Below, piece after piece: positions 26,494-38,244 of a DNA stretch of 64,000 bases. Below the pieces are notes generated by a model. The model searched no databases. It saw nothing but the letters and a program-made list of their open reading frames with translations, and was not told where the DNA came from. The DNA is from Mantamonas sphyraenae. Its lineage: Eukaryota; CRuMs; Mantamonadidae. Each line of letters begins with the position of its first letter. The stretch's first letter is position 1. The stretch spans positions 62,001 through 126,000 of the forward strand of contig JAPMXV010000061.1 in NCBI GenBank assembly GCA_026936335.1. Reading direction: 5' to 3'. A program made the translations under genes and the position numbers.

Positions 26494-27198
26494 ATGTTCT
26501 TTGTCAAGACCTTGACGCGCACCGTCAAGCTGCACCCGCAGTACTTTGGCAGCAACCTCAAGCGCACCCTCATGCAGGAACTCAAGTCCCGCGTCGAGGG
26601 CTCCATCGAGGGACGTGAGGGCTTCATCATCGCTGTCGTCCAGGTGCTCGAGCAGGGCAAAGGCAAGATCCAGGAGGGCTCTGGTTACGCCTTGTTCCCC
26701 ATCACCTTCAACGCCATCGTGTGCCGCCCCTTCAAGGGCGAGGTCATGGACTGCGTCGTGAAAAGCGTCAACCAGGTATGCACCCATCCCGTCCCAACCT
26801 CCTCCGGCCTCTGCACACGGCCCTAAAGAACCAGTCGCTGCCTCGACTCCGCGCCACGCACACACCCGCCAAACCTCGCCCGCCCCCGCCTCGCTCACCC
26901 TTCCATCTGCACTCTCGTGGCTGCTCACACCTACGACTGTCCCTACCCACACGTGCACCTTTCCCCTTTCCAGATGGGTTTCTTTGCCCAGGCTGGCCCC
27001 CTCGAGGTCTTTGTCTCCCAGCACTGTATTCCCGCCGACTTTGTCTTTGACCGCAACAACCAATGGTTCGCCACCTCCGACGGCCTGAAAATCGAGGAGG
27101 ACACAGAGGTACGCACAAAGGTCGTCGGCCTTTCCTTCCAAAGCTCCTTCATCAGGATCATTGGCACCATCAAAGAGGACTTTCTCGGAGTCGCCTAG
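26494..27198 (+). CDS. RPB7: RNA polymerase II subunit RPB7
   Basis: Stalk subunit of RNA polymerase II that pairs with RPB4 and contacts nascent RNA. Two exons, 26494-26775 and 26974-27198, 168 residues, close to the usual length of about 171. The N-terminus MFFVKTLTRTVKLHPQYFG is the typical RPB7 tip domain. Exon 2 encodes the OB-fold (GPLEVFVSQHCIPADFVF) and ends with IIGTIKEDFLGVA. The intron has donor GTATGC and a pyrimidine-rich acceptor. The next gene starts on the same strand 165 bp downstream. Confidence 0.96.
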
Positions 27199-27363
27199 CT
27201 CGCCCCAAATACCCAGTAAACATATTCCATCATGCCTCCCACATCCCATCCAACCTCGAACCCCACCACACCCATTCTCTTTGCTTTCCATCCCATGCAC
27301 GCCTGTGCGACCAAACACAAAGAAAGGGCAACCGCAGCCACCCTCCCAGACCGCACGTCCCCC

Positions 27364-30300
27364 ATGCAATACGTGCGCCAGCGTTGGGCTGCCCATCGTA
27401 CATACAAACGAGTCCGCCGGCTATGGGAGGAATACAAGGACGCCGCAGAACTCTCGTACGTGCCCCTGCGACCCAAATCCTCGAGTCCGCCAGCCCAGCG
27501 CCCAACACACCCCCCCCCCGAACTGACCTCCCGTCCAACCACGCCCCACCCACCCATCCCTGGCGTACCCGCATCCTCATCACCCTCCCCACAGCGAGAC
27601 CGACAGCAGGGTCGCCCTCGAGAAGCTCAACTCGTTCCTCGACAGCTTCCAAAGCGCCTACAGCGAGCTCCAGCTCGAAAGCGAACTCCAGCTCGACAAG
27701 TTCTACGGCGACTGTACAGACATCCTCGTTGGCCTCTTGGACATTGTCGACAGGTATGTCCTTGTCTCGCCACGCCCCCGTATACCCTTTCCCTTGCCCA
27801 TTTTGGCTCTCGTGGAATCCCGCACCTTTGCAGCATGCGAGCCACTCCTCCTCTCACACCCACCATGCACACACGTCGCCCCTCGCCCCGCCACCCGGAC
27901 GCCTCTGCTCTCTCTCCTCCAGGACACAAATGGCAGACGCTTCCAGCAAAACAGACGACGGTATCGTCTTTCTCGGCGAGGTCGTGAACAAATGCCTGCG
28001 CGTCGCAGAGCTCCTTCTCAAAGACGACAAGTACCGCGTCCTCGTCAAGGACACTCCTGACCTCATTGCACGCATCCTCTCTCTCCTCGACACACTCGAC
28101 ACCCCAGAACTAAAGTCACAGACCCTACGCGTCATCACCAACCTCGGCGAGCTCGAGGACAACAAACTCGAAATTGGTCGGTGAACACCCGCCAGAACGG
28201 CCCCCAATGGCCCCTTTCTCCGCCCCCGCACGCTCACACCCTCCCACGACCCGCCCTCCCGCCCTCCCACTTCCCTCTCCCGTCGTACACACAGGCCGCC
28301 TCGAGGGCTTCCGCAAGATGTTCCGTCTCCTCCTCGAAGGCGACGAAGAGCTCAAGCGCGAAATTCTGCGCACCTTGCAGCACTTTCTTGTCCTCAACAC
28401 GCCCCAGCCCCTCAACGCTGCCATCCGAGAGGTCAACCAGGAGCGCAAAGACCTTGAGGCCAGCGAAGACGTCGTCTCATCCATCACAGGCATCTCAGGT
28501 CCGTTCCGCTTTCGCTCCACCCCTGACGTCACGCCACCTCCTGCGACTCTTTTGTCCGCTCACGCCACGTGTCCACTCCAACCACACACACACACACACA
28601 CACACAGAGGTCGTACGTTCCAAGATCACAGATGTCTTTTCCGACGTTTCGGGCGTCATGCTCAACGAACTCCAGCGTGTGTTTCCTGCGGCCGCCGAGC
28701 ACGACGACGACGAATACTGGTGGGACGCTCAGCCCACCATCTCCGACACATCCTCATTTGCTTTTGCCTCTTCCGCATCATCCTCCTCATCCTCATCATC
28801 CTCCTCCTCATCCTCTTCCTCTTCCTCTACTTCCTCATCATCCTCTCTGGCTTCCTCTACCTCCTACACAGCCTCCACCGACGGTCCCCTCTCGTTTCCT
28901 CCTTCCAGTGTTTCCATCCAAGAGAGCCTCCTCGCCATCGACGCACGCGAACGCAAACAGTTTGCCAACGACGACGAGGACGAGGACGACACCGAATCGT
29001 CCGCAACAACCAGCACAACAGACGCCGCAGACTCGGACAGTGGCACCGGAAGCGACAGGGACGACCAAGAACAGCAAGACTCTGACGATGCACATAGCGA
29101 AGGCAGCAGCGCAGGTGATGCCAACAGCAGCGAAGAGGGCGACGGAAGCCCAAAGCCAATCTCAACTTCGCCCACAAAGACCAAGAAAACACGCCGCCGC
29201 AGCAGCAACGACAATAAGCCAAAGAAGCAACCCAACGTCGTTGCAGAGTTTATGCGTGTCCAGGGTGCCCTGCGCACACTCACCACAACCCTCAAGGAAG
29301 CCGCTCTCGTTGTACAGCTCGATCTCGTCGACACCATCTCACACCTTTTGTTTTCCAACGAGGGTTACCAGGAGGAGTTCCGCCGCATGAAGGGCTACTC
29401 CTTCTTCCTGCGCGTCTTTGACCGCGTCGTGGATCCCTCAAACAACGAGGCCCAGGCCCTCATCGACCACAGCTTCAACCTGTTTTTCACCATTGCCCTC
29501 GACGGCAACAAGAACCGCACCATCGGCAACCTCGACGTCCTTATCCTTCTCTTCCAGGTCATCCAGTACAGCAACAACCTCGACGTACGCACCCAGGCTC
29601 TCCGTTGCATCCGCGACCTCGTCGCCGTCAACCCGGCCAACGTCACCGCCATCAAGTATGTAGGTGGCATCCAAGTTCTTGTGTCATTGCTCTCTCGCAG
29701 CGGCCAGTCTTTGCCCCTGCCTGCCATGGACGGCGACGACCACGACGCCGACGACGACGGGCACACCTCCCGCCGAGAGTCTCCCGTCACCATGCAGTTC
29801 CTCCTCGAGGTGGTCCGCTTTGTCGAGTACTGTGCCGTGCTGCTCTCCAACCACGACAGCGACGCCCTCCTCGAGTTTGCCGAGCTCCTGGACGCCCAGA
29901 ACGATTGGAACTTTTCAAAGTTCAACACCGCCCGCTTGCGCCACGAGACCCCGTGGAAGGGCCTACCTGAGATCGCACAGTCACTGCCCAACAACACCCC
30001 AGCCTACGAAAAGGACCTTGGGCCGCACGTCAAGTTCCTCGTCCTCGCCTCCATGGCAAACATCATGGCAGACGCCGCCTCCCGCAACGCACCCATCTCC
30101 CGCTCTCGTGACATTGTGCGCTTCCTTGTCGATCAGATCGAAGAGTGGAACAGGCTCGTCAGCGCCATGCCCGGTGACGCTGTGCCCTCGCCTCTCTCGG
30201 TGGCCACGCACACCGCCGCCCCACCCACCGACCCCCCGCAGCTGCACACTGCATCCGCTTCTGCCTCTGCCTCTGCCGCAGACAACTCCAGCCCCAACGA

Positions 30301-33300
30301 CCCTTCGCCGACCACAGGCTACCTCAAGGCTGCGCGCAGGCTCCTCAGCGAGGACGATCTCGAACCGCTCGAAGTGCCCAGAACTTCCGAGCATCAGGCC
30401 CAGCTCCAAGAGCAGGAGCAGGACTTTGTACAGGAGACTCCGTTTGGCGGCGTCTCGGACACCACAAATCTTCTCGAGCAAATCATTTCAGCCATGGAAA
30501 TCCTCGCCCTCATGCTCAAGGGCATCCCTGCGTGTCGCTCGGTGTTTTACGCTCGCCGCGGCTACGAGCTCCTCGCTGACCAGGTGTACTTCTACCACAT
30601 GTCCTGCGCAGAAATTGCCTACTTTGCTCTCTGGATGATGAAGGATCTCGCTGTGCAGGACGCCTGCTCAAACGACAACATCAAATGGTTCTCCTTGCTC
30701 CTTGCCAGCGACCGCATCGGCGACGAGACCAAGGCAGTTTGTGTGCCGTGCTCTCCTCCTCGTCCTCCAGCAGGTTGGTGTTGCCAAAACCCACCTGCGC
30801 GACACAGGCGGTCTCCTAACCTTGGTGAATCTGATGGCCCAGGAACGGGACCCGCTCCTGGCCGAGTTTGCCACGGCCACTCTGTACGAAGCTGTGCTGC
30901 ATAACAACGACAACAAGCTGTGTCTTGCCACACATCTCTCGTTCCAGGGCTTTGCCAATGCTCTCCTCGAGGTCCCCTGTGCCAACCGCGGCTCCCTCCT
31001 CCTCCTTCTCACCGAGGTGGCTTGTGTCGGTTCACTGCCAGACAGCCTGCGCGCTGCACACATGGCCGATCCCAGCCGCGCCACCGAGGCAGCCGGCGAG
31101 ACGTGGCTGCTCCACCCGGACATCCATCACATTTTCAGCAGCGTGGTTCCAGAAGCCCCACAGGCCTTTTTCAACCTCTCCGATGCCATCACACAGACCC
31201 AGTCGCCGCAGGCGTTGTACTCCGAACCCATCCCATCGTCCCGCGACGCGGCCAAGTTCCTCTCTCTTGACTACAGTGATGCAAAGAGCAACTCGGGAGC
31301 AGACGCAGACACTGTGGCCTCTGCACGATCGCGCCACTCCAGTAGCAACGCTAGTCTGGACGGCCACGAAGATGCAGACGTCTCGGACGTCAAATCCATG
31401 CTGTCCAGCGGCTCGGGACGCGATTCGCCTCCTGCATCGGGGACGAGCAGCGGCAACGGAGGCAGCACCGGCAAGCCAGCCGTAATCATCAGCAGCAGCA
31501 CGACCGAAGCAATCGCCCCTGTGGCAGGCGCCGCAGCACTCATGAGTGGTGTGGCCAAGGATGGCCAGGCAGAGGACAGTTTGGTGGTGGAAATCAGCGG
31601 CGACCATTCAAGCATTCCTTCGGACCACGCCGCGGCGGCGGCAGCTGCCACAGCGGCGGCTGTTGAGGCCGAACGTGCCTCCAAGGTGCGCCAGGGGATC
31701 TTCCATACAGACAGTGCACGTGTGGAGCTCAGCAAACAACTGACCGGTGTCACTCTGCGCAGCGCAGAAAGCGCGTACGCAGTGCTGTCCTTCATGGAGG
31801 CGTGCGACGCAGCCACGTGCAAAGACGCATTGTGGATCCTTCGTGTGCTGCTACAGCTGGACGCTTGCAACTGCCGCGCGCTGGCAAACGCAAAGTGCGT
31901 GCGATGGCTCGTGGAGCACACACGGCACGCAGACTACCAACTGCGCCACGATTACATCAGTCTCCTTATTCTCGTCGCCTCGTACGACATGTCGCCTGCT
32001 CTGGCAGACCTTCTTTTCCGCCTGGTCTCCATCGGCGACGACGACACCTTTCCCGCCTTCCAGGGCTCGGCCAGCTACCAGCAACGCAAACGCAGGAACA
32101 AGAGCTCGAGCAGCACCACGCCTCGCTCCCACTCGTCGCTTAGCAACAATACGCCCACAGACGGTGACACCACCGACACAGATGCAGATACCGATGGCGA
32201 CGGCGATGATGACGCAGGCAGCGCTACAAGCGGCACCACGGGTGAATCCTGGAGCTCAGCAGGCCGCCAGCAGAGCCAAGATGGAGTGCACACAGACGAT
32301 GGCGACGAGCACCAACGTGAGGAAGACGATGACGATGACGACGACGACGATGATGACGAGTGGCAGGAAGCATCCACATTCGACGCCGAGCTGCAGGTGC
32401 AGATGCTCAGCGTGATTGGTGCGGTGACGGAAACCCTTGCTCCGCGTGCCTACTTTTCGTTTGACGGCAGGCGCGGCGCCCTTCGGTTGGCTCCGTTGGA
32501 AAAGTTCCCGGCAAGCAAGACAGGTTTCACACTGGCTCTGTGGGTGCAAATGGGCTCGTTTGTGGAAGAAGCCGGATGCGGCCTTTTTACATTGCGCGAC
32601 GCAAACGACAAGTTGCTTGCGTCAGTGTGCCTCGCTGGCAAACAACTTGTTACAGGCAGCAAGCGGCAGCTGTTCTTGGTCATCCATGGCGACGAAGAGA
32701 TGGAGGAGGAGTCTGGATCACATGCCAGTGGCAACAACAACGCCAACGATGGCGTGCGTGTCGAGTTTGGCGAGTATTCGTTCGACAGGCACGGTGGGTG
32801 GCATCATATGTGTTTTCGCACAAACGAGACTCGGTGAGTATGCACGTGGACGGGCGGTTGGCAGGCAAGCACACAGGGGTGCCGTACCCTGTATCCCGCA
32901 CTGTCACGCGCACAAACTCACTGCACTGCACGCTGGGCGGTGGTGTGCAAGGCCGTACCATGAACCTGCCTCCGTTTGGAGGTAATGTGGGCAGCCTGTA
33001 CGTCACCGAAGGCGTGTGGAGTGAGGAGGCACGACAGGCTGTGCACGCGCACGGTCCCTCGTTTGAAGGCAAGCTGAAGAGCATCGGTGTGGAGAACCGT
33101 GTGACTGCAGAGTGTCTGCCACGCGACTATAAGGATGTGATGGAGGCGCTCGTACACAACGAACGCGTGCGTAGTGGCCTGTTGACCAACGAGCAGATCG
33201 GCGTGACACCCGAGGTATTCCAGCTGCGTGCAGCCACGCTCAACGTGCTCACAGATCTCATTACAGGCGCCCCCACGGGAACGACCGACACGGATGACGC

Positions 33301-35612
33301 ACAGTCGCCTGCAGCCGACGTGGATGACTCTTCGGAAGTGCACGACACGGTCGTTTCCGATGAAAACGCATCGCACACACAAGACCACGACGATGATGAA
33401 CGCGCAGCACCAACCGACACGCCTGCGGCTTCCACAGCCACGGACGATGCACGTGGTGACGAGACGGCACAGCAAGCCTCTCAGAACGTCGAGGCTGTCG
33501 ATGAGGTTGCAGACGTTGCTGACATGCCGGTCACGCCGCTGAAGCTGGTGGATTCGCCGCTGCCGTCACTGGCAACGATTGCAGAAAGCATGCAGACACC
33601 TGGAAACACAAGCACGACCGCCGGTGTTGTGGGGCTTCTGTCTGGATCGGTGGCACAGCCTGTCGAGGTGCCGGAACTGGGTGTGATGATCCCTGCTGGG
33701 AACCCGCGTGTGCTGCAAATCGTGCACAAGGCCTTGCAGCAGACACTGGCTAGCCAGCAAAGTCTGGAGCAGCTGAGCGGCGACGAAGACCTGGCCGACA
33801 TGGCAGATGCCGCCGTGGCGCGTGCCACGCGACAAAAGACAAGCAGCATGTGGGCAAGCCAATCCACAGCGCTGAGCCTGGCAGCCACCACGTCGTCCTC
33901 ATCCATGTCCGTGCTGTTGGGCGAGCCAGGCAGCAATGCTTCTTCGACACAGTCGTCGCCGCGTGGCAGCCTGACTGCAGACCAGCCGCAGCCCAGCCCA
34001 GCAAGCGAGAGCGACGAGCACCCGCAGACAAGTGTCGGCAGCGAGACAGCGTTGATCAATCCGGATGAGTTGGCGGCAGAACAGTCGCGTTTCTTCGGCG
34101 AACATCCACGCTTGATGCCCGTGGACGACGTGATGCGAGCAGGCAAGGGCGAGTGGAGCGATGAGGGCTTCTCTGTGCACGTGCGCAGACTGACTCAGGA
34201 CCACGTGGACACAGTGGGAGTGTTTCACGTGTGCCTTACTCTCCTGGGCCGTGGTAAAGGCCACACCGTGGCCGGGCTGCGCATTGTGGCAAACCTGATT
34301 GCACGCAACCCAATCATGCAGCAGCGGTTCGAGGAAATGCACGGATGGGACACCATCCTGTACGTGCTGTCTGCCAAGGTGCACCTGCTTTCCCTGGAAG
34401 TGTTTGACGTCCTCTTTGAGATGCTGATTGACGGCGAGTCGGAGCGTGGCGAACCGACCATCAAGAACATGAACGTTCTGCGTGTGGTGCTGGAGCTGCT
34501 CACACAGTGTCCGCAGGTTTCACTGCAGACACATGTGCTGGAGTATGTCGTGGGCCTCCTCTCGGGCAACGAGGCAAACCTTGCCTTGTGGCGCGGCAAG
34601 GATGGCCCCGGCGTGCTGGGCATCCTCGATCTGATGACTGTGCTCACGCCCAAGCTGCACATCCAACTGCGCAAGTTGCTGCGCCTGTTTTACTCGCGTG
34701 ACTTCCGCCTGGATGAGGCCGAGGTGCTGCTCAACTTTCTCGTGGCCGACCGCAACATGTACCTTGTCATCAAGCACACGGTGTTGCAGTCCATTGTGGA
34801 GCGCATGAGCAACGTGCACGTGCGCACCGTGCAGCTTGCTGACCACATCCGCAGCTGTGGCGGCTGCCTCATCCTGTTTGAATTGCTCGACTCGCCACGC
34901 GAGGGCATCCGCGTGTGTGCGCTGCAGCTGTTGGGCCTGCTCCTCGACGCAAACCCAAAGAACAAAACTGCCTTTAACAAGCTGGGCGGTTTTGACACCG
35001 TGTCGGCCGTGCTGTGCCAGTATCCGCTCACCAGTGAGATCAGCGGCACGCTGCTCCAGCTGGCCGTCAACGCTTACCACATGGCTGACGCCAGCGCCAT
35101 CCGTCTGGATGTGAGCCAAGCTGGAGCCAGCTCATCTCGTGGCGCAAAGAGCAGCAGCACAGACGACGACGACGCCACTGGATCCAGCCCATCCAAACGT
35201 TTGGCCTCTGCAGACAGTGAGGATGGCGAGCAGGCATCGGGCAATGCACAGGACTCTTTGGAAGGCGCCAAAGGCAAGGCTGTGTCCACGACGAGCAGCA
35301 GCAGCAGCAGCAGCAGTGGTGGAGGTGGTGGTGGAGGAGGGGAAATGCGGCGTGTGCCATCCGTGGTGCGTCTGCAAGAGAAAGCGATGCCATTCTTGCG
35401 CCCACGTCGAGCAGCGACAGTGAGAGTGGCCGATCTGTGATTGTGTATGCGGATGCCATCGGAGTGATCTTTGATTTGCTGAAGCAGCCTGGTGCGGTGC
35501 GTGCGGATGCCTCGGGAGGCCTAGGGCCCAGCAAGAGCAGCGGAAGCGTGGGAAGCAGTGGCAGCGGAGGCAGCGATAGCCAACGTGAAGCAAGCAGCAG
35601 CAGTAGCAGTGA

Positions 35613-35652
<40 letters not shown>

Positions 35653-37156
35653 GCTGGAGCTGGCACCGTGATGGGCGACTTTTCCGTGCACACGCGTGTG
35701 CTTGTGGAGCTCCAACACCTGCTGCAGTTGGAGGAGAACCGCACAACCATGTGGGACAACGACTGGTTGGAGTGGATGTGGTCGTTTGTGGCGGTAGTGC
35801 ACGAGCGTGACGAGCACAACGACGTGGAGTTTGTCAAGCAGACGCATGCTCTGTTCCGGCACATGTTGCTGTGCGAGCTGAGCAAAAAGAGCTCGCAATC
35901 GCGACTGGTGAAGTTGCGCGAGATGGTGGACGCGGACGTGCTGCACATCATGGCCATCGAGCTTGTGTGTGCACACTTTAGCGAGCGAGCCCACCTTTCG
36001 GAGAAGCGTGGCGGCGACATTGTGCGCAATCTCGTGCAGCTGTTCAAGAACGTGGAGGACATCCACAACCTGCCGTGGTCAGTGGGCTTTATCATTGCCG
36101 ATTGCATCAACGCCCTGGCGGTGAACAACACAGGCGCCATCCGAGCCGATCTGAAGAATGCCGGTCTGTTGGATTTGCGTGACCAGGTGGTGGTGCAGCT
36201 CCTGCGACTGGTCATGACGCAGGAGGCGCCCGTGGAGATTGTGCGCGACTTTGCATTTGACTCGATTGCGGAGCAGAGCAAGTTTCGCGACGCGGACGGC
36301 CTTCTGTTCTTGCTTTCGCTGGCGCACGAGGAGCACGTGGACGTCGACTCGCAGTTTCTGCTGTGGGACGTCATCTGCAACGTGTTTGCTCCGATCGAAG
36401 AGAACCGCAAGACGCTGCAGCGGTACGTAGACAACGAACAGGTGCTGTCAAGGTTGCCGCATGGCCAGGAGGACGACGCCGTGCTGGAGTTTCTCGAGTG
36501 GTACGACAGCGACGACGGGAGTGCACATCAGCAGAGCGTGCGAGCACGCATCCAGAAGCTGATGTCGCCCATCATTGTGTCGTGGGCAAAGTACCAGGAA
36601 AAGTCGAGCAACAAAAAGACCAAGCGGCTCAAGTCGCGGCTGACTGCGCTGAACAAGGCCGCGCACGCACGGGAGGGCCGTGTGGGCGACTGGCAGGCCA
36701 AGCGCAAGGTGTTTATTGCAAAGGCGCAAAAGGTGGTGCTGGAGACGGAAGAGGCAATGGTGAAGCTGCTGAAGAGCAAGTATGTGAACGGCGAAGAGGG
36801 CTGGGCGATGGTGCGACGCGAGCAGTTTGCTTCCATGGCGCGTGTGGTGACCCGCATGTATACACTGGGCATCGCACGTAGCGTGAGTGTGGAGGAGGAC
36901 CTTCGCAGCTGCAGCCATGATCGAGGCACACGTGGACACGGGCGAGGACGAACTGGGCTCGGCCTGGGTCGAAGTGCGACGCGAGGATCTATTGCACGAG
37001 GCGGGCGGCAAGGCCAGCGAGGCTGAGGGACGTCTCAGCTGGGAGAAGCACGACCCATACTTGCAAGAGAGGGCCTACTGTGTGGCATGCTCCCAACGCT
37101 TTGCCAGCCCCACCGACAGGATCTTCCACTTGTTTTTGGACCATGCCGAGGAGTGA
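27364..37156 (+). CDS. Very large ARM-repeat/LamG protein resembling the N-terminal part of BEACH proteins, without BEACH (four frame breaks)
   Basis: Five exons: 27364-27455, 27595-27753, 27923-28176, 28295-28498 and 28608-37156, about 3085 residues once four single-base breaks (about 30732, 32832, 35381 and 36901) are resolved. Their net effect is zero, so the total stays divisible by three. Seen in order: helical ARM-like N-terminus; poly-Ser and acidic linker (from about 28770); ARM block with RRMKGYSFFLRVFD; an acidic linker; a ConA/LamG-like sandwich (about 32450-33080, FTLALWVQMG, GGWHHMCF, HVDGRLAG); Asp/Ser-rich linker; a second ARM block like the DUF4704 region of WDFY3/neurobeachin (FEEMHGWDTIL); poly-Ala; a coiled segment; and a C-terminal CxxC...H...H finger-like motif. 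PH-BEACH and WD40 modules, expected next, are absent: a stop and a convergent gene follow within 48 bp. An alternative start lies at 27232. The function is unknown; in BEACH relatives this part scaffolds membrane traffic. Confidence 0.75.
28583..28607. repeat. (CA)n at the 3' end of an intron
   Basis: A perfect (CA)n run that ends in CACAG and is the acceptor region of the fourth intron of the ARM/LamG gene. There is no recognisable pyrimidine tract. Confidence 0.9.
28770..28860 (+). repeat. (TCA/TCC/TCT)n coding repeat, poly-Ser
   Basis: Imperfect trinucleotide repeat in exon 5 of the ARM/LamG gene, encoding a run of about 25 Ser residues with few interruptions. It links the N-terminal ARM region to an acidic linker. 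Confidence 0.9.
35611..35651 (+). repeat. (GCT)n coding repeat, poly-Ala
   Basis: Near-perfect GCT repeat encoding about 12 Ala residues within a Gly/Ser-rich linker of the ARM/LamG protein. It is flanked upstream by AGC repeats encoding Ser. Confidence 0.9.
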
Positions 37157-37204
37157 GGCGTCATTGCAGCACTTGAAATGTGCATTCCTGTCCGTCCATG
37201 TTGT

Positions 37205-38092
37205 TCATTGGGGGTTTGATGATCCAGTGTCTGTTTCGCGGCGTTTCCGCCTCCTCTTGGTTCTGTGGGCGTTTGTGACGGTGTCTTGGATAGCTGCGAC
37301 CGCAGTTTGCGACAACGGAGCGCTGAGCGGGGTTGAGAGAAGGGCGCCCGGGGAGGAGGTGGAGGAGGATGAAGATGAAGAAGATGACGATGATGTGCGT
37401 GCAACAATGCCCGAGGTATCCACAAGGAGAGCGTCGTCGTCGTCGTCGTTGTCGTCGTTGTCGTCGTCGCTCAGTTCCTGGGCACGTTCCTGATCCGCTT
37501 TCCCGCCCTCTGTGTCCATCATCTCGGCCATTGTGCGTTTGCGCGACGGTGTCGCCTGTAGCATTGTGTGCACCTGTGCCAGCAGTTGCTTTTCCATTTC
37601 CATACTGAAGGTGTGCAATGAACGGGGTGAGCGGCTCGCGCACATAAACAAACAACAAACGGGTGCCAAGCACGCTGGGGCAACCTACACGGTGGTCTTG
37701 CGACGCAAGAGGGCGTCGCTGTGATCGCCTTCGGAACGCAGCTCGGCGATGAAACAGTTGTTGCTGTGAATCTGATCAGAGAGCTGTTCTGCAAGGCGGC
37801 CAAGTTTGGCGCGGGCAGCCTGGAGCGCGTGAGTGAGCTGCAAAAGTCGGCGTTGGAGTCGAAAGAGTTTTTGGGCCATGCAAGGGATGAGAGTGGCCAG
37901 TTGGGGCGCCTGTGACGCAGCAGCCTGATGGAGCATGGACAGGGCGTGTTGGAGCAGAGCGACATGTTTGGCAACACTCTGGAGCTCGGTGCCATGGCTG
38001 TGTACGGCGTTGCACCACAGCACACATTGTACGGCGCAGCGAGCCTCAGCGGGATTACGCAGATGAGTCAACAGGCCAGGTGGGAGCTGCAT
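37205..38092 (-). CDS. Coiled-coil protein, weakly Nup54-like
   Basis: Two exons, 38092-37689 and 37604-37205, 267 residues; the joint uses donor GTAGGT and gives 268 codons including the stop. The N-terminal half is helical with heptad-like spacing (for example LFRLQRRLLQLTHALQAARA). This recalls the C-terminal helical part of nucleoporin Nup54, but the FG-repeat part is missing and the match is only a pattern. After a conserved-looking KQLLAQVHTML helix, the C-terminus is low complexity: an acidic Asp run, a Ser run, then basic KRRRKRR. The frame is open for about 90 nt upstream of the chosen ATG, so a longer N-terminus is possible. Convergent with the ARM/LamG gene (48 bp) and divergent from CEP78 (152 bp). 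Confidence 0.55.
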
Positions 38093-38171
38093 GGCTGGGA
38101 GGTCAGGGTTGGTGCGTCGTCGCAGCCAAACCCACGGCCTGCTCTTCTGTGACCTGCATTGTCCACATCAT

Positions 38172-38197
38172 CCACACACACACACACACACACACAT
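38172..38197. repeat. (CA)n in the divergent promoter region
   Basis: A (CA)n tract between the coiled-coil gene and the CEP78-like gene, in a 152-bp intergenic space that must hold both promoters. Confidence 0.9.
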
Positions 38198-38244
38198 ACT
38201 ACATACACACACGTGCGGCAGCATCCAGAAGAGACAAGGAGAAG

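Noticed and set aside
32300-32370. (GAC/GAT)n run considered as a regulatory or unstable repeat
   Set aside because: It is coding poly-Asp within a disordered linker of the ARM/LamG protein; ordinary low complexity.
37161-37673. 170-codon minus frame overlapping the coiled-coil gene's exon 2
   Set aside because: It would need a different phase at the 37604 acceptor. The chosen frame gives a better helix and a total divisible by three.
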